A stretch of 64,000 nt of DNA from an uncultured Gemmataceae bacterium (GCA_937923405.1 CALDUY010000021.1:1-64000), one strand, 5' to 3'. Shown: positions 42,178-52,071, counted from the first letter of the stretch. Made by a program: numbers and translations. Notes: generated by a model not told the origin, from the sequence alone.

Positions 42178-44880
42178 TTATGAACTAGGTGCTTGGGTCG
42201 TGTCCACGACTTCGTCGGGAATCACGGGGGCCGTCGCTAAGAGAACACGGCAATGGGCGTGCTGGATGATGTAGATCGAGCGATCGTCCAGGCGTCCCAG
42301 GGGATCTAGCGGCGACTCCGCGGACAACGGTAAGACGATCAAATCGTAGAGTTCCTTCTTGGCCAGTTCGACGATCGCTGGGCCATCACACGTCGTCAGC
42401 GGATGCAGCAGCAGCTGCCGACCGAGTTGCTCGGCACGCTGGACATCCTTTTGCACGAGAGTCGGACCATTGACGGTCTCGGCCTCGGCGGGCAACAGCG
42501 ACACCATGCCCAGAACCACCTTCTCATCGAGCATGGTCAACACGGCCTGGAACAAGTCGCTGTTGGTCGGGCTGCCATCGTGCAGCAGCAGCACGCGATC
42601 CACGCCGACGCCGGCCTCGCGCAGTTCATCGACCGAGCGTGCGCGCCGTTCGCTGATCTTGGGAATGCGACTGCCCCCCCCTAGATCGAGGTACATGTCG
42701 CGCTCGCGGCTGAGGATGCGCACCGTCAACGGAGCCGTCGAGCCATCGTGCAGACTGATCCAGTAAAAAGCGATCTGTTCCATCTGCTCGTCGGCGGTGT
42801 ACTTGTTGCTCGCGCCGACGATCAGCTCCTGGGCCTGAACGTCCTTGGCCAGCTTCAAAATGGCGTGCAACGGGTTATTGGTCGGCACGATGAGCGGCTT
42901 GACCTCCTTGCCGGCCTTCTCGGCTCGCTCGACGACGGCGGTCATCAGCTGCTGATCATACGGATCGATGTCGGCTGGATCCGCGGCGGTCGGCAGGCCA
43001 TCGTCGCCCGGAGGAATGTACTTGGCCGTCATCACGATCATGCCAGTCGTTTCTGGATCCATCTCCGCCAACGCCTTCTCCAACATGAATAGGTTCTGCG
43101 TCGAGCGAATCGACACCAGCTTGCGATAGGGGCGGGTCAAGCCCAGCGCCTCAGCGGTCACTTGAGGCGTCGTTTCCTGATTGAACAGCTCGACGTGCTG
43201 ATGTTCGCGGCCCTTGAGCTTCCTGGCATTGAGCCGTTCGGTGATCGTGAACAGTAAGAAGAAACTGCCGCTGAAGATCAACCCGCCAATCGTCGCGACT
43301 TCCTTGGTCAGGAAGTTCAAACAGGCACACGACATCAGCAGGGCCAAGATCAAGCCCAACCCAATCGGCAGATCGATACTCCCCACAGGCAGGTTCAGCG
43401 GCACCCGAAATTCGCGAGGCCGACGATCCTTGAAGCGCAGCACGACCATCGAGAATGCCTGGAAGACGAAGCTCCAAACCACGCCGAAGGCATAGGCTTC
43501 GCCCAGGATCAGCGTCTCGCCACGACTTGCGATAATCGTGACCAACTGAAACACCACGATCAGCGTCAGAACACGATGCGTCGTCCCGAAGCGCGGATGC
43601 GGCTGACGGAGCCAATCCGGCAGGATACCATCCTCAGCAACGCGGTTGAGAACGCCATTAGCGCCAATGATTGAAGTGTTACACGCTCCGGAAAGGAGCA
43701 GAAAGCCGACGATGGTGACGAAGGCGTTGAGCAACAGCTTGGCAGCCTGCGGACCGACCATGTTCATCGCCAGGCCGCCAATCAGGTTCTCAGAGTACAG
43801 CGGCATGCGTTCTTTGTCAGGGATGAGCAACACCGCCATGAACGAGATCGTGCCTGTCAGCACCAGGGCGAAACTGAAGACGATGACTGCCGCCTTCTTG
43901 AAGTTGGGCAGCTTGGGCGACTCGACCTCGCGATAAACTTGAGCCAGCGTCTCCAGACCGCTCATCGCCAGAACCGAATGCCCAAAAGCGATCAGGATGC
44001 CGACCACCCCGAACAGGCTCAGCCAGTGGACCGGCTGACGCAGATTTTCGACCCAGCTTTCCGGCAAGACGAACTTCATGAACCCCAGCGGATCGAACTG
44101 TTCGCCCGTGGCGGGATCGATCTTAGGCCTGTCGGTCGTTTCTCCAGTGACTGGATCGATCTCATACTTGGCGTGCAGGTCCGGAGTCATCGGTGGCAGC
44201 GGATTGACCGGCGGATCGCTGCGGGTCGCCAGCGTTACGCCACACCAGGTGATCATGATCACTCCCATGATCGCCGTCAGGATCATGATCTTTAATGCCT
44301 TGTCCGACGACTCGTGAATGCCGCGGATGTTCTGGCGATAGAAATACCAGGTGATACTACAGGCGATGACCACTGCTCCCCAGCGGCGAATCGCGTCGCG
44401 ATTGGTCTCGATCCAGGTATTATCGAGATTAAAGGTGCGTAATGTGTCTAGAAGCAAACCGACGACATACTGTCCCGCCGAGACTGTGCTAATCGGTCCG
44501 GTCAAAATGTAGTCGAAGATCAGGGCGGAGACGGCGAACTTGGCGGCGGTGGAACCCAGCGCCTCTCGGACGACGCGGTAGACGCCGCCTCGGACGAACA
44601 TCGAACAGCTCTCGATGTAGACCAGTCCCACGGCAAAGGCTAGCAGCAACACACCGAGAATGAACCACGGAGCAGCGGGACCGATGGCCTGCTCCACGAT
44701 GCCGCCGATGTAGTACGCCGTACTCGCCAGATCGCACAGCACCACGGCGGCGGTTCGCCAGTAGCTGATGAAGGTGAACATCACACTGCTGACGATAATG
44801 ATCCCGGCGGGACCGCGTATCAGTCGCTGAGCCAATGAGCCAGAGGGTGGAGTCGCGCCGGAGGAGGCGGGAGTAGTCAT
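42178..44880 (-). CDS. APC-family amino acid permease with universal stress domains
   Basis: The 900-residue product has an APC-superfamily transporter of about 12 helices in its first 590 residues (for example GPAAPWFILGVLLLAFAVGLVYIES, FGHSVLAMSGLETLAQVYREVESPKLP, with the family's conserved S-G-x-E). A cytoplasmic region of about 300 residues follows and contains two universal-stress-protein-like domains (LVSIRSTQNLFMLEKALAEM ... AQELIVGASNKYTADEQMEQ and VLLLHDGSPTNSDLFQAVL ... LYDLIVLPLSAESPLDP), which may sense ATP or a nucleotide and gate the transporter. The start at 44880 (MTTPASSGATPPSG) is the first M close to the membrane domain. The substrate is unknown; other amino-acid-related genes lie nearby. 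Confidence 0.85.
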   Translation of the reverse strand: MTTPASSGATPPSGSLAQRLIRGPAGIIIVSSVMFTFISYWRTAAVVLCDLASTAYYIGGIVEQAIGPAAPWFILGVLLLAFAVGLVYIESCSMFVRGGVYRVVREALGSTAAKFAVSALIFDYILTGPISTVSAGQYVVGLLLDTLRTFNLDNTWIETNRDAIRRWGAVVIACSITWYFYRQNIRGIHESSDKALKIMILTAIMGVIMITWCGVTLATRSDPPVNPLPPMTPDLHAKYEIDPVTGETTDRPKIDPATGEQFDPLGFMKFVLPESWVENLRQPVHWLSLFGVVGILIAFGHSVLAMSGLETLAQVYREVESPKLPNFKKAAVIVFSFALVLTGTISFMAVLLIPDKERMPLYSENLIGGLAMNMVGPQAAKLLLNAFVTIVGFLLLSGACNTSIIGANGVLNRVAEDGILPDWLRQPHPRFGTTHRVLTLIVVFQLVTIIASRGETLILGEAYAFGVVWSFVFQAFSMVVLRFKDRRPREFRVPLNLPVGSIDLPIGLGLILALLMSCACLNFLTKEVATIGGLIFSGSFFLLFTITERLNARKLKGREHQHVELFNQETTPQVTAEALGLTRPYRKLVSIRSTQNLFMLEKALAEMDPETTGMIVMTAKYIPPGDDGLPTAADPADIDPYDQQLMTAVVERAEKAGKEVKPLIVPTNNPLHAILKLAKDVQAQELIVGASNKYTADEQMEQIAFYWISLHDGSTAPLTVRILSRERDMYLDLGGGSRIPKISERRARSVDELREAGVGVDRVLLLHDGSPTNSDLFQAVLTMLDEKVVLGMVSLLPAEAETVNGPTLVQKDVQRAEQLGRQLLLHPLTTCDGPAIVELAKKELYDLIVLPLSAESPLDPLGRLDDRSIYIIQHAHCRVLLATAPVIPDEVVDTTQAPSS

Positions 44881-45014
44881 GAATCCATCAAGCCATGAGT
44901 AAGGGCGGCCCACACGGCAAGGCCGCCACGGGGGTTGAGGATCGATTATACAACGAGACACGGCCAACGGCGCGACATACCATGCTCCCCATACCTTCTT
45001 CCAGGAGTCAGACC

Positions 45015-46205
45015 ATGTCGGAGCTGTCAATTGATGCCACATCCGCCATCGAGCGGTTGATGCGGTTTTTGGCGGTCGAGGGGATTACGGGACAGGAGCA
45101 AGCGATCGCCACGGAGGTGGCCCAGGCGTTGCGTCAGGTCGGGGTGCCCGCCAGCGCCATTCTGTACGACGACGCCAACCGTCGCATCCCACTGCCGACC
45201 CAGACGGGTAACCTGATCGTCAAACTCTCGGGCACCGTCTCGGGCCCACGTCGGCTGTTTTCGACGCACCTGGACACCGTACCGCTGGCCGCTGGAGCCG
45301 TGCCGGTCCGCAAAGGCAACAAGATCGTCCCGCAGGGCAAGACCGCGTTGGGCGGCGACAATCGCACCGGGGTCGGCGTCCTTGTCACGCTGGCGGCGAC
45401 GCTGCTGCAGCAGAAGTTACCACATCCACCGTTGACCCTGCTGTTCACTGTCCGCGAGGAAAGCGGGTTGTTTGGAGCGCGCTACGTCGATCCCGCTGTG
45501 CTGGAGCATCCCGCGATGGGGTTCAACGTCGATGGCCGCGATCCGTCCGACGTCATCGTCGGTGCCGTCGGCGCGGAGCGATTCGAGGTAGAAATTATCG
45601 GAAAAGCGTCGCATGCCGGCGCTTATCCCGAACAGGGCATCTCGGCGACGATGGTGGCCGCCCTGGCCTTGGCCGAGGTCCAGCAGAACGGCTGGTTCGG
45701 CAAGATCGAGAAGGATGGTCAAGCCGGCACGTCGAACATCGGCAGCTTCGGGGGCAGGGGCGGCAAGGCTGCTGGCGAGGCGACCAACGTCGTCACCGAT
45801 TACGTTCTTCTGACCGGTGAAGCGCGCAGCCACGACGCCCGCTTCGTTAAGAGCATTGTCAAAGCCTACAAGGACGCTCTGACTCACGCCGCCGATCAGG
45901 TGACCGACCAGCTAGGCAAAAAAGCGCGGATCAAGTTCACCTCACGACTGGACTACTCGGCGTTCCGCCTCAAGGACAACGCTCCCGTGGTGCGACACGC
46001 GCTGAAGGCGGCAGCCTCGATCGGCCTGCCCGGCAAGACGCGTGTGGTCAACGGCGGCCTCGACGCCAACTGGCTGGTCAAGCACGGCATCCCGACCATC
46101 ACCTTCGGCGCAGGGCAGAACGCCATCCATACCGTCGAGGAGTTCGTCGAGATCGACCTGTACTTGACCGCTTGCCGATTGGCTGTGGCCTTGGCCACGA
46201 GTTGA
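45015..46205 (+). CDS. M20-family peptidase, peptidase T-like
   Basis: The 396-residue product has the dinuclear-zinc ligands of the peptidase T/M20 family: STHLDTVPLAAG with the H-x-D pair, LGGDNRTGVGVL with the bridging Asp, FTVREESGLFGARY with the Glu-Glu, NVDGRDP, and the last histidine in IHTVEEFVEIDLY. It has no signal peptide, so it is cytoplasmic and should cleave tri- or dipeptides. It diverges from the transporter gene (134 bases apart), so the two share a regulatory region. A longer ORF begins at 44895, but the ATG at 45015 follows CAGGAG and gives a normal N-terminus. Confidence 0.88.
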   Translation: MSELSIDATSAIERLMRFLAVEGITGQEQAIATEVAQALRQVGVPASAILYDDANRRIPLPTQTGNLIVKLSGTVSGPRRLFSTHLDTVPLAAGAVPVRKGNKIVPQGKTALGGDNRTGVGVLVTLAATLLQQKLPHPPLTLLFTVREESGLFGARYVDPAVLEHPAMGFNVDGRDPSDVIVGAVGAERFEVEIIGKASHAGAYPEQGISATMVAALALAEVQQNGWFGKIEKDGQAGTSNIGSFGGRGGKAAGEATNVVTDYVLLTGEARSHDARFVKSIVKAYKDALTHAADQVTDQLGKKARIKFTSRLDYSAFRLKDNAPVVRHALKAAASIGLPGKTRVVNGGLDANWLVKHGIPTITFGAGQNAIHTVEEFVEIDLYLTACRLAVALATS

Positions 46206-46218
46206 GCTACCGACCGCG

Positions 46219-46941
46219 TCACGGATGCGGAGCCCAGTAGCCATAGTCCTCGAAGACCTCGGCCAACTCGGGGTACTTGCTATTGTCGATGATGTCCAGC
46301 GGATAGGTGTTCGAGCCGCGAATCCGATGCGGATCGGTCAGGCCGACCAGGGCCGAAGCGGTGACGACGATCTCGGCACACAGCCACCGTTTACGATTGA
46401 ACCGGGTGTAGGCACAAGCTTCGCGTAGAGGACCGCCCTTAGTTTTGCATGGGGTGCCCTGAAGCAGCAGCCGCCACATCGCATAGCGCTTGCCCTTCTG
46501 CTCCTCGGCGAAGGCGGTCAAACAGGCCGACTGTTCCGGCGTCAGTTCGCGCTTGCAACGACGGACCTGAAGGATCCCCTTAAAAGTGTGTAAGCGAGGA
46601 ATCAGATCCAAAACGTAGACATGCAAGGTGTCATCCGGCCCCGCCTCCAGCACGGCGAGCTGACCGTCCGGCTTTTTGACCACGATGCCGACGTGGAACG
46701 GCGGTGCGGTCGAGGCCAGCGAGTAGAGAAACGTCCACCACTCGCTCATGTCGTCGAAAAAGATCCAGTCGCCCTCGCGTGGTTGATAGGGAATCACTTC
46801 TCGCACGGTCTCGCCGCGTTCGTTGCACTTGTAGGTCCACAAGTAGCCATAGGGATGCTTCGGCGGCAGCGAATTACCTGGTCCCAGCGGTGAATTGCCT
46901 GGTCCCAGCAGCGAAGCAAGCGCCAGCAACGCAGTGAACAT
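46219..46941 (-). CDS. Exported YiiX/NlpC-P60-like hydrolase
   Basis: The 240-residue product has a short signal peptide (MFTALLALASLLG) and a domain of the YiiX/permuted NlpC-P60 type: EGDWIFFDDMSEWWTFLYSLAS, PFHVGIVVKKPDGQLAVLEAGPD with the catalytic His, and RFNRKRWLCAEIVVTASALVG, where the C in LCAE is the catalytic cysteine. These cysteine hydrolases act on peptides or lipids in the envelope; the substrate is unknown. The start at 46941 follows GGAGG by 6 bases. The signal-peptide end has a twofold repeat, LGPGNSPLGPGNS, encoded by a tandem repeat of about 19 bp. It converges on the peptidase T-like gene. Confidence 0.72.
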   Translation of the reverse strand: MFTALLALASLLGPGNSPLGPGNSLPPKHPYGYLWTYKCNERGETVREVIPYQPREGDWIFFDDMSEWWTFLYSLASTAPPFHVGIVVKKPDGQLAVLEAGPDDTLHVYVLDLIPRLHTFKGILQVRRCKRELTPEQSACLTAFAEEQKGKRYAMWRLLLQGTPCKTKGGPLREACAYTRFNRKRWLCAEIVVTASALVGLTDPHRIRGSNTYPLDIIDNSKYPELAEVFEDYGYWAPHP

Positions 46942-47148
46942 GCGCATCCTCCATCCGACCTGGCAAACAGTTCCATGCTCCCAGGCGTTATCGGATGCGC
47001 GTTCCTTTCCAATGGAGCGCAGCGCGTTTCCGGAGTGTCGTTGCCACGAATCCGAACGCGATTTCTTGGCAGAGTCGTTACAATCTGTCAGGCTGCGTGA
47101 TCCCTCCACGTCTGGATAAGATCTAGCCAACTCCAACGACTTTCAGCT

Positions 47149-47592
47149 TTATTTTGACTTAAGAGCAAAGTTCTTCCCTTCATTAACTCCTTTGGTCAGC
47201 ACAGCGGTCAACCCCGAAGTATTCACGTCCGCGTATCGTGCGGGCAAGCTACTCTGAACCATCCCCGATAATTTGAGTTGGTATTCATCCAAACCTTCGC
47301 CGGTCGGAGTTGTTCCGCGGTTGGTGCGTTTGACGGCAGTGACCTTGTAGTTGCCATCTCCCGCGGCAGAATTGAACATCACCTCGTAGGAACCATCCGC
47401 TTGAGTGGTGACAATGCCCGAGGCAGCCTTGTCCGTTGGGCCATAAAAGGAAAGATCTACTCCCTCCGCAGGTTTGTCATCAATCGTCACTTTGCCGCGA
47501 ACGATGATTTTGTCGTATTTAGTGCCTCCACCACAGCCCAAACTGACCAGAGTGAGAGAGCCAACCAAGAGAAAAAGCAGTAGTTGTCGCAT
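47149..47592 (-). CDS. Carboxypeptidase-regulatory-like lipoprotein
   Basis: The 147-residue product has a lipoprotein signal (LLLFLLVGSLTLVSLGCGGG, lipobox LGC). The mature domain (VRGKVTIDDKPAEGVDLSFYGPTDK, GSYEVMFNSAAGDGNYKVTAVK) is a transthyretin-like beta sandwich common in planctomycete lipoproteins paired with DUF1559 genes. It is preceded by a terminator-like hairpin that separates it from the DUF1559 gene 127 bases upstream, so its expression may be partly uncoupled from that gene. The start at 47592 begins the signal peptide. Role: an envelope lipoprotein of unknown function. Confidence 0.78.
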   Translation of the reverse strand: MRQLLLFLLVGSLTLVSLGCGGGTKYDKIIVRGKVTIDDKPAEGVDLSFYGPTDKAASGIVTTQADGSYEVMFNSAAGDGNYKVTAVKRTNRGTTPTGEGLDEYQLKLSGMVQSSLPARYADVNTSGLTAVLTKGVNEGKNFALKSK

Positions 47593-47633
47593 CGTATTCC
47601 CCATCATGCCGGGAGTCCGGAGAGCCTATAGCC

Positions 47634-47679
47634 AAAAAAGTCTAGCTGAGGGCGCCTAAGGTACGCTGACTCAGCTAGA
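47634..47679 (-). terminator. Hairpin terminator/attenuator between DUF1559 and lipoprotein genes
   Basis: A perfect 10-bp inverted repeat (TCTAGCTGAG at 47641-47650, CTCAGCTAGA at 47670-47679) is followed on the minus strand by CTTTTTTGG. It lies 40 bases after the DUF1559 stop and 42 bases before the lipoprotein start, so it may reduce read-through into the second gene. Confidence 0.75.
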
Positions 47680-47718
47680 CTGGTATCCGATTTCCAAGTA
47701 GCTAGTTTCCCTAACCGG

Positions 47719-48750
47719 TTAGAAGTTATTCAACACCTCACCACCTCCACGAGTATTCAGCGCGTAGAAGGTCGCATAAGGAATCGACTGTGAGATAAAG
47801 CGAACCGAGCCATCACACAGCAGGAAGTTGGCCCCTCCCGAGTGGAAGCTGCTGAAGACCCACGCATAGACGCAGCGAGGACCAGCAGTGCAAGCCGTGT
47901 TGAACGGGGCATTAATGTTGAAACGAGGATCGCTTCCCGGCGTGTAGCCAATCGTTGCCGTATGCGTTCCCGATCCCCAGTACGGGCCAAAAATTGGACT
48001 AGTGCCAGTGCCGCCATCTTTGCGCTGCACCGACTCGCCGATGGCGATGGTGTTGCTGGTGCCATCCTGAACGCTGCTCATCTTGGTTCGAGAATTATGT
48101 CCGAACACTCCAGATTGAGTCGCGTTGTTCCAGTCGGCGGGGCCGCTGTAGTCGGTTCGCCAACCGCATGAGAACAGGTAGTTCGACCGCGCGGTATTCG
48201 GCCGTTGGTAAAAGTCGGTCGAACCCGTGTTACTAATGATGACCTCAGGTTCCCCATCGGAGGGGCAGAGATAAACCTTGAGCTTCTGGCTTTGCACCAA
48301 GGCGTTGGGATGCGTCGCCGTCAGCAGACTGGCGGTTGGTGGTAACGGAACGCCGTAAGGACTGGAGAGCGAACCAGGCACCGTGAAGTTGTACTGCTTG
48401 AAGAGATTGTCTTGCTCCAGATAAGGCAGAAGGAACACGAAGCCGCTGTGATTATAAACGTACCAGACCGGATCAGACGGATAGAAGGACTGACTCGGAG
48501 GCGCAGTAGCTCCCGCTGACCAACGTCCCGAGTTGACGATCGCCGGCGGGAAAAAGCCGGTCGAGTCATGGTGATTGTGCAGGGCCAACCCCATCTGCTT
48601 GAGGTTATTCTGACACTGCATGCGAGCTGCCGCCTCGCGGACCTTCTGCACCGCGGGCAGCAACAAGCCAATCAAAACGGCAATGATTGCAATGACCACC
48701 AACAATTCGATCAAGGTAAAGCCGCGCAGCTTCCGAAGTGAGTAAAGCAT
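47719..48750 (-). CDS. DUF1559 pseudopilin-like protein
   Basis: The 343-residue product starts with a prepilin leader, [20 protein letters not shown], then [21 protein letters not shown] and the full DUF1559 domain, ending in FHSGGANFLLCDGSVRFIS. It is close in its first 65 residues to the gene at 16530. It is processed by prepilin peptidase after the glycine. The ATG at 48750 has GGAG upstream; the longer ORF from 48789 adds only 13 residues. It forms a two-gene unit with the lipoprotein downstream. Confidence 0.9.
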   Translation of the reverse strand: MLYSLRKLRGFTLIELLVVIAIIAVLIGLLLPAVQKVREAAARMQCQNNLKQMGLALHNHHDSTGFFPPAIVNSGRWSAGATAPPSQSFYPSDPVWYVYNHSGFVFLLPYLEQDNLFKQYNFTVPGSLSSPYGVPLPPTASLLTATHPNALVQSQKLKVYLCPSDGEPEVIISNTGSTDFYQRPNTARSNYLFSCGWRTDYSGPADWNNATQSGVFGHNSRTKMSSVQDGTSNTIAIGESVQRKDGGTGTSPIFGPYWGSGTHTATIGYTPGSDPRFNINAPFNTACTAGPRCVYAWVFSSFHSGGANFLLCDGSVRFISQSIPYATFYALNTRGGGEVLNNF

Positions 48751-49069
48751 AACGCCACTCCCAAACAAATAGAATGGAACGACAATCACTCGCTAAAAGA
48801 AGAAGTGGAGAGATTTCAGCATCTTGATTCTTCCAGCAAATCCTGTCAAGATGCAACCACACAAAAAAACACTTTTTGGCCTGAGTTACGAAACCCTTCA
48901 TTTTGGGAAGCGAGGATCCAATCTCGATAATTTCACTTGTAATAGGGGGAGAATATCAGGGAAGCGCTCCCTGGTAGAGCTGTTCACCTCGGATGCTGTC
49001 GCGGTGGAAGAAGATCGCGATTGATGCTGAGTACTCCTCAATGGGTTGTACCTTCTCGGAGTAGCCGAC
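48751..49069. other. Divergent promoter region
   Basis: About 320 bases between the DUF1559 gene (minus) and the CRTAC1-like gene (plus). It is AT-rich near 48780-48960 and should hold both promoters. No ORF or repeat is supported. Confidence 0.45.
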
Positions 49070-50806
49070 ATGTCTGCTGCTTGGCGATGGACTCCGTGGC
49101 CAGTGTTACTGTTACTGCTGGGAGGAATGGCGTGCGGCTGTCATCGCCCGGTCGCCGCTGTGGCCTCGCTGGAAGAGTTTACCGGTAGCGGCTGGTTTGA
49201 AGATATTACAGACACCTCTAATATTTCATTCTGTCACGACCCAGGTCCAGTTTCAGGACATCGCCTCCCTCAAATCATGGGGTCGGGCTGCGCGTTGCTC
49301 GACTTCGACAACGATGGACGACTAGATGTCTATCTGTTGCACAACGCCGGTCCCGACAGTGCCAGCCGCAATACTCTGTTCCGCCAGCAAGCCGACGGCA
49401 CCTTCGAGAACGTCTCTTCTGGGTCCGGAGTAGATTTCGCAGGTTATAGCATGGGGGTGGCCGTTGGCGACTTCGACAATGACGGCTGGGTCGATCTGTA
49501 CGTCTCGCAGTACAGCGGGGGGCGACTGTTTCGCAACCGCGGAGTCCTAGGCAACCGTTGGCGCGGCTTCGAGGAAGTTACCGCTTCGGCAGGAGTTGAC
49601 CAGCCTTGTTGGGGCACGTCCTGTGCTTTTTTCGATTATGACCGCGACGGCTGGCTCGATCTGATCGTCGTCAATTATGTGGACTACGATCCCTCGCGCC
49701 AATGTCGAGACGCTAGCGGGAAACCGGACTACTGTCATCCCAGCGTGTTTCCAGGGACAACGGCTCGCTTGTATCGGAATCTCGGGCGAACGGCGAACGG
49801 CTCCTGGGGCGGTTTCGCCGATGTCACGGTACAAGCCGGCCTGAGTCGTCCGGGACCGGGGCTGGGCGTGGTTTGCTTGGATTTCAACGGTGATGGCTGG
49901 CCCGACATCCTGGTAGCCAACGACGCTCAAGCCAACTACTTGTGGATCAACCAAAAGAACGGCACGTTTCGCGAGGAAGGGAGGAAGCGCGGCCTGGCCA
50001 CGGGGCTACTGGGTCGCCCCCAGGCCGACATGGGCATTGCCATCGGCGACGTGGACGGCGACGGAAACATCGACGTGTTCATTACCCATCTGACCGAGGA
50101 GACGCACACGCTATGGCGACAAGATCCGCCCGGCCTGTTCCGTGATGAAACCGCTTCAGCAGGACTGGCCACGCCTCGCTGGCGCGGAACGGGGTTCGGC
50201 ACGGTGTTGGCAGACTTTGATCTGGACGGTTGGCTAGACCTGGCGATCGTCAATGGCCGGGTCACACGCGGAGCCGCCTCTGACACTGAATATTTAGATC
50301 CGTTTTGGCGTCTTTATGCTGAGCGGAATCAACTCTTTCGCAATCAAGGTCGCGGCCGTTTCCTCGATGTATCTCTCGACAATGCCTCTTTCTGCCGCAC
50401 CTTCGCTCTTGGTCGCGGACTAGCCTGGGGCGATGTCGATAATGACGGAACGGTCGATCTGCTAGTGACCAACGTAGCGGGACCAGCTCGTTTGTTTCGT
50501 AACGTAGCTCAGCGTCAGGGCCGTTGGTTGATGGTTCGAGCAATTGATCCCACACTGAAACGCGACGCCTACGGGGCACGAATCACAGTGCGAGCCGGAT
50601 CACGTCGTTGGGTTGCCGAGGTGTGCCCTGCTCAGAGCTATCTGAGTAGTTGTGATCCGCGCGTTCACTTTGGCCTAGGAAACCTCTCGGCTATCGATGA
50701 ACTGCACGTTGCCTGGCCCGACGGACTACACGAAGCTTTTACCGTACCTCGGCTGGATCAGCAGCTCACGCTGCAACGCGGCCAGGGAAAGAAACTCCTG
50801 CCATGA
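49070..50806 (+). CDS. CRTAC1-like FG-GAP/ASPIC-UnbV repeat lipoprotein
   Basis: The 578-residue product has a lipoprotein signal (LLLLLGGMAC, cysteine near residue 24). It then has repeated calcium-binding FG-GAP/VCBS motifs of the form DxDxDGxxD: LLDFDNDGRLDVYL, VGDFDNDGWVDLYV, FFDYDRDGWLDLIV, CLDFNGDGWPDILV, IGDVDGDGNIDVFI, LADFDLDGWLDLAI and WGDVDNDGTVDLLV, which build a beta-propeller. The end holds the ASPIC/UnbV domain (GARITVRAGSRRWVAEV, GYLS-like QSYLSSCDPRVHFGLG and DELHVAWPDG). The protein is at the cell surface and may bind polymers or proteins. The TPR gene overlaps its stop by 4 bases. Confidence 0.9.
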   Translation: MSAAWRWTPWPVLLLLLGGMACGCHRPVAAVASLEEFTGSGWFEDITDTSNISFCHDPGPVSGHRLPQIMGSGCALLDFDNDGRLDVYLLHNAGPDSASRNTLFRQQADGTFENVSSGSGVDFAGYSMGVAVGDFDNDGWVDLYVSQYSGGRLFRNRGVLGNRWRGFEEVTASAGVDQPCWGTSCAFFDYDRDGWLDLIVVNYVDYDPSRQCRDASGKPDYCHPSVFPGTTARLYRNLGRTANGSWGGFADVTVQAGLSRPGPGLGVVCLDFNGDGWPDILVANDAQANYLWINQKNGTFREEGRKRGLATGLLGRPQADMGIAIGDVDGDGNIDVFITHLTEETHTLWRQDPPGLFRDETASAGLATPRWRGTGFGTVLADFDLDGWLDLAIVNGRVTRGAASDTEYLDPFWRLYAERNQLFRNQGRGRFLDVSLDNASFCRTFALGRGLAWGDVDNDGTVDLLVTNVAGPARLFRNVAQRQGRWLMVRAIDPTLKRDAYGARITVRAGSRRWVAEVCPAQSYLSSCDPRVHFGLGNLSAIDELHVAWPDGLHEAFTVPRLDQQLTLQRGQGKKLLP

Positions 50807-52008
50807 TCCGCACTCCGTCCTCGCTTTGGCTTTGGTTATTCGGACTAGGACTGCTGCTGTTTCTCACTGCGGCAACGCTGTGGTGGGCGTGGCGACAACC
50901 GCCTCCCGAACTTCCCGTGTTGAACCTCAACGAGGTTGATCCCGCCATTGTGGAGGTTCTACAGCAGGCGGAGCAGGGCGTTCGCACCCAGCCACGGTCG
51001 GCTTCCGCCTGGGGCCATCTGGGGATGCTCTTACGGGCGCATTCCTTTGCTGCCGAAGCCAACTACTGTTTCCAGCAAGCCGAGCAATTGGATTCTACTG
51101 ATTCGCGCTGGCCCTACTATCGCGGCTTGACCTTGGTGTTGACTGAGCCAACAGCGGGAATCGACTGCTTGCAACGAGCCGTGCATTTGCAACAGGGAGA
51201 GTACGCACCGGCGGTGTACCGGCTGGTGGAAGTTTTGCTGGAACAGGGCCGCTTCGATGAGGCGGACCATTGGCTTCAGCACGCCACGCAGCACTGGTCC
51301 GATGAGCCGCGAGGGAGGCTGCTTCAGGCGCGTCTAGCCGGAATCCGTCAGGATTGGGCCGCTGTCGTGCAGTTGCTGACGCCCTGGTTGCACGATCCCC
51401 GCTCACGAAAGCAGGCGCATCAGCTCACCGCTGAGGCCCAACGCCGACTTGGAGCGCTGGCTCAAGCCGATCAGTTGGCGGAGTTGGCCCAGTCGCTTCC
51501 CGACGATCTGCCTGCCGAAGATCCCTACGTCCTTGCCGTCGAGCGGCTGCGTGTTGGTTTGCCAATCCGTTTGGCAGAAGCAGCGGCCTTGGAGCAGCAA
51601 GGCCAGGTAGAAGCGGCTCTGACTCTGTTGCAACACCTGTCGCAGGCTTATCCTACCCAAGCAGCGCCGGTTCTTCAGCAGGGCTTGTTGCTCCGTCGCT
51701 TGAGACGCTACCAACTCGCCGAACAAGCCCTGCATCGGGCCGTTACCCTCGATCCCGACAGCGTCGAGGCACGCTTTGCTCTGGGGACAGTACGGGTCTA
51801 TCTGGGACAATTGCCGCTAGCGATCGAGGCGTTTCAACAAGTCGTGCGTCGCAAGCCCGACCACACTCTAGCTTGGCACAACCTGGGCATATGCCACAAG
51901 CAACTCGGCGACCGGTCAGCGGCTCGACGAGCCTGGGAAACGGCCGTTCGGATTCAGCCCGATTATGCCCCTTCACGTGCCGCCCTGGAAGAACTGAACG
52001 GCCCCTAG
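50803..52008 (+). CDS. Membrane-anchored TPR protein
   Basis: The 401-residue product has an N-terminal membrane anchor (LWLWLFGLGLLLFLTAATLWWAW) followed by about eight tetratricopeptide repeats, recognisable by the W/A-x-x-G/A-x-x-Y pattern; the last ones are AEQALHRAVTLDPDSVEARFALGTVR and IEAFQQVVRRKPDHTLAWHNLGICH. TPR domains mediate protein binding. The pairing of a CRTAC1/UnbV protein and a TPR protein in overlapping frames is common in planctomycetes, and they probably act together at the envelope. The start overlaps the previous stop (ATGA). Confidence 0.85.
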   Translation: MIRTPSSLWLWLFGLGLLLFLTAATLWWAWRQPPPELPVLNLNEVDPAIVEVLQQAEQGVRTQPRSASAWGHLGMLLRAHSFAAEANYCFQQAEQLDSTDSRWPYYRGLTLVLTEPTAGIDCLQRAVHLQQGEYAPAVYRLVEVLLEQGRFDEADHWLQHATQHWSDEPRGRLLQARLAGIRQDWAAVVQLLTPWLHDPRSRKQAHQLTAEAQRRLGALAQADQLAELAQSLPDDLPAEDPYVLAVERLRVGLPIRLAEAAALEQQGQVEAALTLLQHLSQAYPTQAAPVLQQGLLLRRLRRYQLAEQALHRAVTLDPDSVEARFALGTVRVYLGQLPLAIEAFQQVVRRKPDHTLAWHNLGICHKQLGDRSAARRAWETAVRIQPDYAPSRAALEELNGP

Positions 52009-52071
52009 GAATGCTCTTCGCGTCGGAGTATGATAGGCCATCTGCCCGTTTTGCTTGATTCGGAGTCTTCC

